Source: an uncultured Sulfitobacter sp.
GTDB taxonomy: Bacteria > Pseudomonadota > Alphaproteobacteria > Rhodobacterales > Rhodobacteraceae
Assembly: GCF_947499945.1 (NCBI RefSeq)
Contig: NZ_CANMQD010000004.1
Span: 186,001 to 250,000, forward strand
DNA length: 64,000 bases
Reading direction: 5' to 3'
In this document: positions 49,125 through 58,850 of the stretch, in pieces
How positions within the stretch are numbered: the stretch's first letter is position 1
Layout of the letters: each line of letters begins with the position of its first letter
The notes under the pieces: generated by a model
Told to the model about the DNA's origin: nothing
The model's input: the letters and a program-made list of their open reading frames with translations, nothing else
Database searches by the model: none
Program-made: the position numbers and the translations under genes

Positions 49125-49567
49125 GACGGCATTAACCGTTCTGCCATCGCATCCAATGCCATCAGATAACCCTGAGGTCCAAACCCGCAGATTTGCCCGA
49201 CAGCTACCTTTGACAGATAAGAGACATGCCGAAATGGCTCACGCGCATGAATGTTGCTCAGATGCACTTCGACCATCGGCAACTCGACCGAGGCGACAGC
49301 ATCCATCAAGGCAATCGACGTATGCGTATATGCGCCCGCATTGATGATAAGCCCAGAGTGAACACCCTTGGCCGAATGCACAGCATCAATCAAATCGCCT
49401 TCATGGTTCGATTGAAGACACGAGACATCAAGGCCGCAAGTCGCAGCATGTGATGTACACGAGGATTCAATATCCGCAAGTGTCGCGCGACCATAGACTT
49501 CTGGCTGGCGTTGTCCTAGCAAATTGAGGTTAGGGCCGTTCAAAATAAGAACCGATGGCATGTGCAT
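49121..49567 (-). CDS. aroQ: Type II 3-dehydroquinate dehydratase
   Basis: Shikimate pathway step 3. 148 residues with VLILNGPNLNLLGQRQPEVYG (flexible lid with the catalytic Tyr), LQSNHEGDLIDAVH, LIINAGAYTHTSIALMDAV, and VEVHLSNIHAREPFRH, all typical of AroQ. The start may be 49567 or the ATG at 49561. First gene of a coupled pair with the LuxR gene. Confidence 0.95.
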   Translation of the reverse strand: MHMPSVLILNGPNLNLLGQRQPEVYGRATLADIESSCTSHAATCGLDVSCLQSNHEGDLIDAVHSAKGVHSGLIINAGAYTHTSIALMDAVASVELPMVEVHLSNIHAREPFRHVSYLSKVAVGQICGFGPQGYLMALDAMAERLMPS

Positions 49568-50462
49568 TCCGATATCATTTACTTAACAAAACCTTGCCAG
49601 CCAACGGGCGGTCTGTCCAGTGGTCACACACTACACAGAGACATGATTACGGGAGATCAACATTGCGGACCATCGCTCAAAGCCCTCTAAACATAGCTTT
49701 CTTCATGATTACTTAAATTACATAATACTGATTATAAAGCTTATACTATATACCTTCAAAACAATGATATCATCCCTTTGCTATTCGGGAACATCTCTCT
49801 CCTGATCAAGTGAGCAACGGAAGTTTGGGCATGTACTCAATGACAATAAGCGTGTGCGCGTTCGAGCGTTCAAAAGGACGCGAACATGTAAGACGTCGCG
49901 AAGCGACAGATGTTTCCGCTTTTGAAGACGTGTCGAACCGAAGACACTGCCGCAATCCTGCATAAAACGAGCGGCAAAGCCCCGAAAAACAAAATCAACG
50001 TTGAACATGCAAACTATGGGCGTCTCCCGCCAACGCGTTTCCGAACCCAGAACGGCGGATAAGACATGCCGCCATTTCCGGAATCAAGCATCTGAGCGTC
50101 GTGCTGGCACACATCAAGAATAAGTAGGGAAAAACTGCACCAAAGCAGAAGGTCAAACCAGTCAGAAATAAAAGCGACTATGTGATGACGCGTCGTCTTC
50201 CACCTGCCCGGCCTCAACGCGTGAAGTTGTCGCTCGTAGGACATCAAGCTGCAAGTCTTGTCAAACCTGCGATATGTGAGGTCTCTGGTCTGCTAAGCCT
50301 CGCTTCCGCCGGCGCCCTTGTTGGCGGCATTTCCGAATTGCATCTACATACTAAAAAGCCCTCATGTTTTCCATCCTGTACCCTTGCAGGACAAATGAGC
50401 ATTGACCTCACCTGAGGTGTTATGAAACCTGCGACAAGTAATATTCGTTATCGGAGAACCCC
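49568..50462. other. Gene-poor 0.9-kb stretch
   Basis: No gene recognised. 49690-49770 is strongly AT-rich and could hold the aroQ-luxR promoter region. A plus-strand frame around 49890-50060 (LLKTCRTEDTAAILHKTSGK) and one at 50182-50415 are open but resemble nothing I know and lack start signals. It looks like eroded sequence with the promoter of the E1 gene at its right end. Confidence 0.5.
50405..50418. promoter_or_regulatory. Inverted repeat upstream of the E1 gene
   Basis: ACCTCA-CC-TGAGGT, a perfect 6-bp palindrome 44 bases before the E1 start. Operator-like; no regulator assigned. Confidence 0.4.
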
Positions 50463-52646
50463 ATGGATCGCGCCGCTATCGTCCACCAGAACTTCCTGAG
50501 ACGGCTCGCCGCCAATGATCTGCCTGAGGGTCCCGCACCTGACCCCACGATCGAGCCTGCCAAGCTGATGGAGATATTTCGCAGTCAAACGCTTAGCCGC
50601 CAACTCGACCGCACCAGCCGCGTGATGCAGTCCCAAGGCAAAGGATTCTACACTATCGGTTCGTCAGGTCATGAAGGTATGGCCGCTGTGGCCGAAGCAC
50701 TCAGACCAACTGACATGGCATTCCTGCATTACCGGGATGCGGCGTTTCAGATTCAGCGCGCTGCACAACTGCCCGGTCAAAGCCCTGTATGGGACATGCT
50801 GCTGAGTTTTCGCGCTGCCGCCGCCGATCCAATCTCTGGCGGTCGCCACAAGGTTTTGGGCTCACGCAGCCTTAATATCCCCCCGCAAACCTCTACAATC
50901 GCTAGTCATTTACCCAAAGCTGTTGGTGCGGCTTATTCAGTGGGTCTCGCCAAACGCTGCCCACCAGAGCACCAGTGCTTGCCCGATGACAGCATCATCA
51001 TGTGCAGTTTTGGCGATGCCTCATCGAACCACTCCACGGCTCAAGGTGCAATTAACACAGCCTGCTGGACGAGCTTCCAATCCGTGCCAATGCCATTGCT
51101 TTTTGTTTGTGAAGACAACGGGATAGGCATCTCTGTTCCCACACCACGCGGTTGGGTTGCGGCAAATTACGCCCACCGTCCGGGCCTGAGGTATTTCGCC
51201 TGTGACGGGTTGGACATGGCGCAAACGCTGCGCGTGTCCCAAGCCGCAGCTGACTACGTCCGCCGCACGCGCAAACCAGCGTTTTTGCACATCAGCACGG
51301 TGCGCCTTTACGGCCATGCTGGTTCTGACGTCGAAATGACATACCGCGACAAAACAGCGATTGAGGCGTCGGAAGCAAATGATCCGCTGCTCCACTCGGC
51401 ACGTATTTTGCGGGATTCAAACATTAGCACCCCGTCAGAAACGATTGAAATATATAATGAAATTGAGAATACCTGCACCCGCGTCGCCATAGAGGTGATG
51501 CAGCAGAAAACCCTTACCGATCCTGCAGGCGTGATGGCCAGCATTGTTCCGCCCACCCGCACCTGCGCCCCCTCTAACGGCCCCACACCAGAGGCCCGTA
51601 CGGAAGCGTTTGGAAATGATCTCAAACAAATGAAAGAGCCACAGCCGCTTAATCGTCTGTTGGGTTGGGCGCTCACCGACCTCATGCTGGAGCATGGCGA
51701 GATCATCGTCGCTGGTGAAGATGTGGGCCGCAAAGGCGGCGTTTACGGCATCACCCAAAAACTACAAAGCCGCTTTGGCCCTGACCGCGTGATCGACACA
51801 CTATTGGACGAGCAGTCTATTCTGGGCCTTGCCATCGGCATGGCACACAACGGTTTTGTCCCAATCCCTGAAATCCAATTTCTCGCCTATTTGCACAATG
51901 CTGAAGACCAACTGCGCGGTGAGGCGGCCACTCTGAGCTTTTTCTCGGACGGCCAATATACCAATCCGATGGTGCTGCGTATTGCGGGGCTTGGATATCA
52001 AAAAGGCTTTGGTGGGCATTTTCACAATGACAACTCGCTGGCTGTGCTGCGCGATATTCCTGGCCTTATCATCGCCTGCCCCTCCAATGGTGCCGATGCC
52101 GCGATGATGCTGCGCGAGTGTGTCCGCCTTGCGCGCGAGGACCAGCGGGTTGTGGTGTTCGTCGAGCCTATAGCCCTCTATCCTATGCGCGATTTGCACG
52201 AAGACGGCGATGCGGGATGGCTCACCACATATCCCGCGCCGGACCGCCGCCTGCCGCTGGGTGAAATTGGCCTACTGGGTGACGGCACAGATCTTGCGAT
52301 CGTGAGCTATGCCAACGGGTATTACCTGTCGACCAAGGCCCGTAAAACCCTTGTCGAGAAGGGCATCAACGCCCGCGTGATCGACATGCGGTGGCTTGCC
52401 CCCCTGCCTATGGAGGCGATCCTGGAAGCTACAAAAGACTGTACAAATATCCTAGTCGTAGACGAGTGCCGCGCCACGGGCAGCCAGTCAGAAGCGCTTG
52501 TGGCGCTTTTCACGGAGGCAGGCCGCACCCGTGTGGCGCGTGTCACCGCCGAAGACAGCTTTATCGCAACGGGACCCGCCTATGCAGCCACCCTGCCCTC
52601 AACCGACAGCATCATCGCAGCCGCAACAGCATTGGTGGCATCATGA
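50463..52646 (+). CDS. Fused 2-oxoacid dehydrogenase E1 (alpha and beta in one chain)
   Basis: 727 residues. Residues ~30-370 are an E1-alpha TPP domain (FYTIGSSGHEGMAAVAEAL, HYRDAAFQ, GDASSNHSTAQGAINTA, CEDNGIGISVPTP); ~390-727 are E1-beta (LLGWALTDLMLEHGEIIVAG, EDVGRKGGVYGIT, DTLLDEQSILGLAIGMA, VVFVEPIALYP, VVDECRATGSQSEALVAL). The closest type is branched-chain 2-oxoacid dehydrogenase. The TPP motif has GDA instead of GDG. No E2 lipoyl or E3 gene follows; the partner is an acyltransferase-fold protein coupled by ATGA. Confidence 0.9.
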   Translation: MDRAAIVHQNFLRRLAANDLPEGPAPDPTIEPAKLMEIFRSQTLSRQLDRTSRVMQSQGKGFYTIGSSGHEGMAAVAEALRPTDMAFLHYRDAAFQIQRAAQLPGQSPVWDMLLSFRAAAADPISGGRHKVLGSRSLNIPPQTSTIASHLPKAVGAAYSVGLAKRCPPEHQCLPDDSIIMCSFGDASSNHSTAQGAINTACWTSFQSVPMPLLFVCEDNGIGISVPTPRGWVAANYAHRPGLRYFACDGLDMAQTLRVSQAAADYVRRTRKPAFLHISTVRLYGHAGSDVEMTYRDKTAIEASEANDPLLHSARILRDSNISTPSETIEIYNEIENTCTRVAIEVMQQKTLTDPAGVMASIVPPTRTCAPSNGPTPEARTEAFGNDLKQMKEPQPLNRLLGWALTDLMLEHGEIIVAGEDVGRKGGVYGITQKLQSRFGPDRVIDTLLDEQSILGLAIGMAHNGFVPIPEIQFLAYLHNAEDQLRGEAATLSFFSDGQYTNPMVLRIAGLGYQKGFGGHFHNDNSLAVLRDIPGLIIACPSNGADAAMMLRECVRLAREDQRVVVFVEPIALYPMRDLHEDGDAGWLTTYPAPDRRLPLGEIGLLGDGTDLAIVSYANGYYLSTKARKTLVEKGINARVIDMRWLAPLPMEAILEATKDCTNILVVDECRATGSQSEALVALFTEAGRTRVARVTAEDSFIATGPAYAATLPSTDSIIAAATALVAS

Positions 52647-53674
52647 GCCGCACGACCGCCGTCCTTATCTGTCCGGGTCGTGGCACCTATAACAAAGCCG
52701 AACTTGGTACGCTCACCCACACCCATGGAGGCAATCCGATGATTGCGCAGTGGGACGCGTTTCGGGCGCAATCGGGTCAGCAAACCTTGACCGATCTCGA
52801 CACAGCGCCGCATTTCTCGGGCGCACGCCACACCACTGGCGATAACGCTTCGCCGCTGATCTATGCGTGCAGTTATCTCGACGCACAGGCCGCCCACCGC
52901 AGCCATGAAATCCTCGCCGTAACGGGAAATTCGCTGGGCTGGTACATCGCCCTCGCCGCAGGGGGCGGAGCGGATGCAATGGGCGGCATGAAGATCTTGA
53001 ATACTATGGGCAATTTCATGCACATGCATGGTACGGGTGGTCAAATTCTCATGCCTTTTGTGGATGAAAACTGGCAGCCTGTCCCAGATGAAGAAAGCCG
53101 CCTGCACAACCTGATCGCTACCATTGATGCACTTCCCGATCACCGCTTGGCGCTGTCTATCCATCTCGGCGGCATGCTGGTTGTTGCAGGCAATGAGGCA
53201 GGCCTCGCTGCCTTCGAGCGGTTCACAGGCGGAGATGACACACGCAAACCCCTGCGCCTGCCCAACCATGCCGCCTTTCACACCTCCATGATGCAGGAGG
53301 TGGCACAAATGGGTCAAAAGGCCCTGCCCCAATCCTTGTTTAACGACCCCACAACCGCCCTGATCGACGGACGCGGCAGCGTCTGGCATCCAAAATCAAC
53401 GAACCTGACGGCATTGCGTGACTACACCCTCGGTCACCAAGTGACCCAAACCTATGATTTCACCGCAGCGGTCATATCAGCCGCCCACAATTTTGCACCG
53501 GAGCGTTTCATCATCACTGGCCCCGGCACGACATTGGGCAGCGCCGTGGCCCAAGCCCTCATTGGAATCAAATGGCAAGGCATCAACAGCAAAGCAGCCT
53601 TCCAAACGCGCCAGAATGAAAACCCTCTTGTCATCAGCATGGGCCGCGAAGATCAACGAGAATTGGCGCTCTAG
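52643..53674 (+). CDS. Malonyl-CoA:ACP transacylase-like protein
   Basis: 343 residues, FabD/acyltransferase fold: VLICPGRGTYNK at the start, nucleophile elbow VTGNSLGWYIAL (GxSxG), and LPNHAAFHTSMMQEVAQMG with the expected catalytic His. Diverged from FabD, which begins FPGQG. The ATG at 52643 overlaps the E1 stop; the longer in-frame extension to 52391 lies inside E1 and is unsupported. Substrate unknown; the operon suggests it handles the acyl product of E1 (inference). Convergent with phoB. Confidence 0.8.
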   Translation: MSRTTAVLICPGRGTYNKAELGTLTHTHGGNPMIAQWDAFRAQSGQQTLTDLDTAPHFSGARHTTGDNASPLIYACSYLDAQAAHRSHEILAVTGNSLGWYIALAAGGGADAMGGMKILNTMGNFMHMHGTGGQILMPFVDENWQPVPDEESRLHNLIATIDALPDHRLALSIHLGGMLVVAGNEAGLAAFERFTGGDDTRKPLRLPNHAAFHTSMMQEVAQMGQKALPQSLFNDPTTALIDGRGSVWHPKSTNLTALRDYTLGHQVTQTYDFTAAVISAAHNFAPERFIITGPGTTLGSAVAQALIGIKWQGINSKAAFQTRQNENPLVISMGREDQRELAL

Positions 53675-53728
53675 GTCCACCTAATTTCCAAAGAATGTCA
53701 GATCCCGACACGTACTTCAGGCGCGGGT

Positions 53729-54418
53729 TTATCCCAAAGAGTACCCCGTCCCCCGCACAGTTCTGATCGGATCCTTGCCACCCTGCCCCTTGAGCACTTT
53801 GCGCAGCCGCGCGATATGCACATCGACCGTCCGCGTATCCACGTAGATATCCCGCCCCCATACCAGATCGAGCAACTGCTCACGGTTCAGCACGCGACCC
53901 TGCTTTTCCATGAATGTCACGAGTAATCGGTATTCTGTGGGGCCAAGCTTCACTTCCGCATCTCCTCTCGTGACACGGTGGGTTTCTGGGTTCAGCGTAA
54001 TGTCATCATGGGTCAAAACCGCACCGACCGCCGCAGGCCGCGTACGGCGCAACTGGTTTCGCACCCGCGCCATCAGCTCGCGCAGGTTATAGGGTTTCAT
54101 GACATAATCGTCCGCGCCTGTATCAAGGCCGCGCACCGCGTCCACTTCTTCCGAACGCGCACTAAGCATAATGACAGGGATCGCCCGCGTCTCGGGCTGC
54201 GTCTTAACTTGCCTGCACACTTCGATCCCAGACATGAACGGCATCATCCAATCCAGAATAATCAGATCGGGCGCTGCCTCGCTAATGAGCAGCATCGCCT
54301 CTTCACCGTTTTGTGCCTGCCGCACGACGTATCCCTCGGCCTCGAGGTTATAGGCCAGTACTTCGCGTTGCGCTGGTTCGTCCTCCACCAAAAGCACTTG
54401 GATTTGTGCAACAGACAT
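53729..54418 (-). CDS. phoB: Phosphate response regulator PhoB
   Basis: 229 residues: receiver domain with phosphorylated Asp56 (LIILDWMMP), Lys in YVMKPYN, and OmpR-type winged helix (LGPTEYRLLVTFMEKQGRVL, REQLLDLVWGRDIYVDTRTV, HIARLRKVL). Activates pho genes through Pho boxes such as 59969-59997. Last gene of the pst operon, 5 bases after phoU. Confidence 0.95.
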   Translation of the reverse strand: MSVAQIQVLLVEDEPAQREVLAYNLEAEGYVVRQAQNGEEAMLLISEAAPDLIILDWMMPFMSGIEVCRQVKTQPETRAIPVIMLSARSEEVDAVRGLDTGADDYVMKPYNLRELMARVRNQLRRTRPAAVGAVLTHDDITLNPETHRVTRGDAEVKLGPTEYRLLVTFMEKQGRVLNREQLLDLVWGRDIYVDTRTVDVHIARLRKVLKGQGGKDPIRTVRGTGYSLG

Positions 54419-54423
54419 AGGGC

Positions 54424-55134
54424 TTAGTCCTGCGTGTTCAGCGATGTCTCGTCCGCTTTGGGCCGCGGATCATCAGGTGTCGAGCCTGTAACAAGATAGA
54501 TCACTTGCTCGGCCATCGATGTGCAGTGATCGCCCATCCGCTCCACATTCTTGGCGATGAAATGCATGTGCATACAGGCCGTGATATTGCGCGGGTCTTC
54601 CATCATGAAAGTGAGGAATTCGCGGAACAGCCCATCATACATCTGGTCCAGCTCTTCATCGCGGGCAATCACATCAGCGGCCAGCGCTGCGTCACGGCGG
54701 ATGTAGGCATCGAGAGAGTCTTTCAGCATTTCCTCGGCCAGCCGCGCCATGCGGCGGATCGCAGCCGTGCTATCGTTCACAGGCGGCATTTGGGAAAGGA
54801 CAGAGGTCCGCTTGGCCATGTTCTTGGCATAGTCGCCGATCCGCTCAAGGTTGCCCGAGATTTTCATAACGCTCAGGATCATACGCAAATCAATCGCAGT
54901 GGGCGCGCGCAGTGCAATCACCCGCGCTGCGTTCTCGTTGATCTGCGCTTCCAATATGTCGATCTGTTTATCCGCTGCTCGGACCTGCTCGGCCAGAGGC
55001 TCGTCACGTGTCTCAAGGCTTTTTGCAGCTAGGCGGATCGCGTCCTCGACCAGCCCGCCCATTTTCATGATCTGGGCCTGTACCTTCTCAAGATCGCGGT
55101 CAAAGGCTGAGGCGATGTGGTGTGTCTCTTCCAT
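54424..55134 (-). CDS. phoU: Phosphate signalling protein PhoU
   Basis: 236 residues, two repeated three-helix bundles with metal-binding motifs (ERIGDYAKNMAK; ERMGDHCTSMAEQV). Connects the PstSCAB transporter to PhoR repression. The ATG at 55134 gives the family start (EETHHIASAFDRDLEKVQ); a longer frame to 55224 overlaps pstB. Four bases from pstB. Confidence 0.95.
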   Translation of the reverse strand: MEETHHIASAFDRDLEKVQAQIMKMGGLVEDAIRLAAKSLETRDEPLAEQVRAADKQIDILEAQINENAARVIALRAPTAIDLRMILSVMKISGNLERIGDYAKNMAKRTSVLSQMPPVNDSTAAIRRMARLAEEMLKDSLDAYIRRDAALAADVIARDEELDQMYDGLFREFLTFMMEDPRNITACMHMHFIAKNVERMGDHCTSMAEQVIYLVTGSTPDDPRPKADETSLNTQD

Positions 55135-55138
55135 GGGT

Positions 55139-55936
55139 CTACCCAATCCTTCCGGTGATATAGCTTTCCGTGCGCGGGTCTTCGGGTGTAGTGAAAATCT
55201 TGTCCGTGTCGCCGAATTCCACAAGGTTGCCGAGGTGGAAAAACGCGGTGCGCTGGCTCACCCGTGCGGCCTGCTGCATGGAGTGAGTGACAATCACCAC
55301 CGAATAGTTCTGCCGCAACTCGTCGATCAATTCCTCGACCTGCGCCGTGGCAATCGGGTCAAGCGCTGAGCAAGGCTCGTCCATGAGCAGCACTTCAGGC
55401 TCGGTCGCGATCGCCCGTGCAATGCAAAGGCGCTGTTGCTGGCCGCCAGACAGGCCCGTTCCGGGTGCTTGCAAACGGTCCTTCACCTCGTTCCAGATCG
55501 CCCCACGCCGCAGCGCTTTTTCCACGATCTCGTCAAGCTCTGCCTTGTTGCGGGCAAGGCCGTGAATACGCGGGCCGTAGGCCACATTGTCATAGATGGA
55601 CTTCGGAAACGGGTTCGGCTTTTGGAACACCATACCGACTTTGGCACGCAACTGAACAGGATCAACAGCGGGATCATAGATATCCTCGCCGTCGATCAAA
55701 ATTTGCCCCTGCACGCGGCAGATATCAATCGTATCATTCATACGGTTGATACAGCGCAGAAACGTGGATTTGCCACAACCTGACGGGCCGATAAACGCAG
55801 TGACAGTCTTATCCTCGATCTCGACATCGACGTCTTTGATCGCGTGATTATCGCCGTAATAGACTTGAACGCCTTTGGCAGAGATTTTGGATGTGCTGGC
55901 CACAGGAGCCTCCGATGTTTGAGGTATGTCTTGCAT
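55139..55936 (-). CDS. pstB: Phosphate ABC transporter ATPase PstB
   Basis: 265 residues: Walker [10 protein letters not shown] (50-58), signature [16 protein letters not shown], Walker [17 protein letters not shown]-loop [13 protein letters not shown] ~20-residue N-terminal extension precedes the domain. Part of pstSCAB-phoU-phoB. Confidence 0.97.
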   Translation of the reverse strand: MQDIPQTSEAPVASTSKISAKGVQVYYGDNHAIKDVDVEIEDKTVTAFIGPSGCGKSTFLRCINRMNDTIDICRVQGQILIDGEDIYDPAVDPVQLRAKVGMVFQKPNPFPKSIYDNVAYGPRIHGLARNKAELDEIVEKALRRGAIWNEVKDRLQAPGTGLSGGQQQRLCIARAIATEPEVLLMDEPCSALDPIATAQVEELIDELRQNYSVVIVTHSMQQAARVSQRTAFFHLGNLVEFGDTDKIFTTPEDPRTESYITGRIG

Positions 55937-55949
55937 GATCTCGGTCCTT

Positions 55950-57266
55950 CTACCAGCGCCGCTCGAAACGGCGCCGCAGCATGACCGCGATAAAGTTCAT
56001 CGTGATAAGAAACACGAGCAGGATGATAATGCCGCCCCAAGCGCGCTCATAAAAGGCAGGGTCCGCACGTTTCGCCCACTCATAAATCTGTGCAGGCATG
56101 GCGGAGTTGGGGTTCATCAACCCTTCGGTGATCGTCTCTGGCCCATTGGAGGCGATGAAACCCACCATGCCGATCAACAGCAGTGGCGCAGTCTCGCCCA
56201 AGGCTTGTGCCAGACCGATGATCGTGCCTGTCAGGATCCCAGGTGCCGCAAGCGGCAGCACATGGTGAAAGACCGACTGCATCTTCGACGCACCCACGCC
56301 AAGGGCCGCATCACGGATGCTGGGCGGCACCGATTTGAGGGAAGCACGGGTGGAAATGATGATCGTTGGCAGGGTCATCAGAGTGAGGACCAAACCGCCA
56401 ACCAAAGGCGCGGAATTGGGCAGGTGCATGTAGTTGATAAAGACTGCCAAACCAAGAATACCGAACACAATCGACGGCACAGCAGCGAGGTTGGAGATAT
56501 TCACTTCGATAATATCGGTGATCCAGTTTTTCGGCGCGAACTCCTCAAGGTAAATTGACGCCGCCACACCAATGGGCAGGGCCAGCGCCAGCACCACCAG
56601 CATCATCATCAGCGAGCCTACCATGGAGACGCCCATGCCGGCCGCCTCTGGGCGCGCGTCCGAGCTGTCAGAGCCTGTGATGAACGCGATGTTGAATTTC
56701 TTGCCCAGCACACCTGCGTCGCGCATCTGATCGACAAGGTCCAGCTGCTCCGAACTGATGTTCTTATCGTTCACAATGCTCTCGCGGGTCACGCGGTCCT
56801 TGAGGTAGCCATCAACACGACCTGAGGCCAGAAAATCAAACGAGACTGTTTGCCCAATCAGCGTGGGATCCGCCAGTACCGCATCGCGCATCTGCGCTTC
56901 GGCCCCTTTGGACAGGATACCCGCCATGTCTTTGGGTTTGAGATCGGATTGCACCGCACCGCTTTCTACAAGCGCCTCAAATGCATCAACCAAAAGCGGC
57001 TTGTAGCCAAAGGTGGAGACTTTCTTGATATCCTCAATGTTCCGCTCGCCCTTTTTATCCAGCTTTGCGGCAGCCAGCGTCACATCAAGGGTGAGAAAGG
57101 TTTGCTGAAACGCGCCCGTGCCACGGCTGACGATAGTAGTCAGCAGGACCATGAGCATCAGCATCCCTATACCAATGGCGATCAGACCATAGGCCTGGAA
57201 CCGCGTTTCGGCACGGTTACGCTTGGCTGTACGCGCGTCTTGTTTGAGCAGCGAGGTATGGGTCAT
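55950..57266 (-). CDS. pstA: Phosphate ABC transporter permease PstA
   Basis: 438 residues, longer than the ~280-300 of E. coli PstA because of an N-terminal DUF3333-type domain (~50-210) after the first helix; this form is known in alphaproteobacteria. The permease domain has the EAA-like loop ([20 protein letters not shown]) and several membrane helices. Overlaps pstC by 4 bases. Confidence 0.93.
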   Translation of the reverse strand: MTHTSLLKQDARTAKRNRAETRFQAYGLIAIGIGMLMLMVLLTTIVSRGTGAFQQTFLTLDVTLAAAKLDKKGERNIEDIKKVSTFGYKPLLVDAFEALVESGAVQSDLKPKDMAGILSKGAEAQMRDAVLADPTLIGQTVSFDFLASGRVDGYLKDRVTRESIVNDKNISSEQLDLVDQMRDAGVLGKKFNIAFITGSDSSDARPEAAGMGVSMVGSLMMMLVVLALALPIGVAASIYLEEFAPKNWITDIIEVNISNLAAVPSIVFGILGLAVFINYMHLPNSAPLVGGLVLTLMTLPTIIISTRASLKSVPPSIRDAALGVGASKMQSVFHHVLPLAAPGILTGTIIGLAQALGETAPLLLIGMVGFIASNGPETITEGLMNPNSAMPAQIYEWAKRADPAFYERAWGGIIILLVFLITMNFIAVMLRRRFERRW

Positions 57267-58774
57267 TCGTATTGCTCCCGATAGGTCCGCACGATGTAGA
57301 GGGCGATCACATTGAGGCCCAAGGTCAGAATGAAAAGGGTAAGGCCAAGGGCAAAGGCCACCAGCGTCTCGGGGCTCGCGAAATCCGTATCGCCGGTGAG
57401 TTGGCTCACGATGCGGGTGGTGATGGTGGTCATCGCCTCGAACGGGTTGCCGGAGAAGCGGGCAATGGCCCCTGCCCCCAAAACCACGATCATCGTCTCG
57501 CCAATGGCGCGGGATGCGGCCAGCAGGATCGCGCCAACGATACCGGGCAAGGCGGCTGGCAGCACCACATTGCGGATCGTCTCGGACGGGGTCGCACCGA
57601 GGCCATAAGAGCCGTCGCGCAAAGACTGCGGCACCGCGTTAATGATGTCATCGCTCAACGACGAGACGAAGGGGATCAGCATGATGCCCATGACCAGACC
57701 AGCAGTGATCACCGCAGTCGCGCCCGACATCAGCGGATCACCATCGCGTAGACCTTCCATGCTCAATGCACCACCTGCCCCGAACACATCGACCAAGAAT
57801 GGCCCGACTGTCAGCAGGGCGAAAAGGCCGTAAACGATTGTCGGGATACCTGCCAGAATTTCCAAAAGCGGCTTGGCAATCGCCCGCATCTTTGACCCTG
57901 CGTACTCCGACAGATAGATCGCCGCGAAAAGGCCAATCGGCACGGCAACAAGCAAGGCGATGAAGGAGATATAGAGTGTGCCCCACAAAAGCGGCAGGAT
58001 CGACAACTCACTGTTGCCGCGAAAGTTCGGCGCCCATGAGCCGCCAAGGAAGAAGTCCTGCCACGGATGTTGGGAAAAGAAGTTCAGCGACTCAAAGACC
58101 ATCGAGAGCACGATCCCCACGGTGGTCAGGATCGCCAGCGATGCGGCAGTGATCAGGAGCGCCATAATACCGCGTTCCACCACATTGCGGGCGCGGAAGG
58201 CAGGGTCCGCCGCACGCACGGCGAGTAACAGACCTGCAAGCGCAATCAAGATCACGACACCCGCGCGGATCATGTCCCAGCGCGCATCGAGGTCCCGCGC
58301 GCGCTCTGCCGCCGCCAACACAAATGGCTCCACATCAGATCCAAGGGCCACACCGACGCCCGCAAGCGTCTTGCGCAACGTAGACGGGTCCTCGCGCAGC
58401 GCTGCAATGCTTTGGGGGTCCAGAACTCCTTGGGCCACTGCGATATTCAGCCCCTCTGCCACACGGTTCACATCCGACAGGATCAGACTGTCTGTGCCAC
58501 GCTCGCCCACAGCCGCGACGGGCAGCATCGGCAAAATAGCATTCTGGATCATCATCGGCTGTGTCAGCAGCCAGATCACCAGCACCCCTAGTGCTGGCAC
58601 AGCCGCAAACATCGCGGCGGTCATGCCGTAATAGTTGGGCAGCGAATGCAGCTTGCGCGCATCGCCCCCCGCCCGCGCCATCGCACGGCCCCGCGCAAGC
58701 GCGTAACCCGCGATAGCAAGGGCTAGCACGAGTAGCGCCAATGTCAAAGGATTGCCGAGGAAAGACAGGGGCAT
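57263..58774 (-). CDS. pstC: Phosphate ABC transporter permease PstC
   Basis: 503 residues, also long: two N-terminal helices enclose a large soluble segment (~75-165: ILPMLPVAAVGERGTDSLIL, VAQGVLDPQSIAALRED), then the six-helix permease with the cytoplasmic loop (LRDGSYGLGATPSETIRNVV). Pairs with PstA in the inner membrane. An attenuator-like stem separates it from pstS. Confidence 0.93.
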   Translation of the reverse strand: MPLSFLGNPLTLALLVLALAIAGYALARGRAMARAGGDARKLHSLPNYYGMTAAMFAAVPALGVLVIWLLTQPMMIQNAILPMLPVAAVGERGTDSLILSDVNRVAEGLNIAVAQGVLDPQSIAALREDPSTLRKTLAGVGVALGSDVEPFVLAAAERARDLDARWDMIRAGVVILIALAGLLLAVRAADPAFRARNVVERGIMALLITAASLAILTTVGIVLSMVFESLNFFSQHPWQDFFLGGSWAPNFRGNSELSILPLLWGTLYISFIALLVAVPIGLFAAIYLSEYAGSKMRAIAKPLLEILAGIPTIVYGLFALLTVGPFLVDVFGAGGALSMEGLRDGDPLMSGATAVITAGLVMGIMLIPFVSSLSDDIINAVPQSLRDGSYGLGATPSETIRNVVLPAALPGIVGAILLAASRAIGETMIVVLGAGAIARFSGNPFEAMTTITTRIVSQLTGDTDFASPETLVAFALGLTLFILTLGLNVIALYIVRTYREQYE

Positions 58775-58801
58775 AAAGGCTCCAGCGGTTTAACAAAAGT
58801 A

Positions 58802-58827
58802 AGGGGCCGCCTTGAACAGCAGCCCCT
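58802..58827 (-). terminator. Attenuator-like stem between pstS and pstC
   Basis: On the minus strand AGGGGCTGC-TGTTCAAG-GCGGCCCCT (9 pairs, one G-T) followed by TACTTTTG. It would allow much higher pstS than pstCAB expression, as is common for binding-protein genes. Confidence 0.6.
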
Positions 58828-58850
58828 CGGTCAGATAACTAGAGTGCGGA

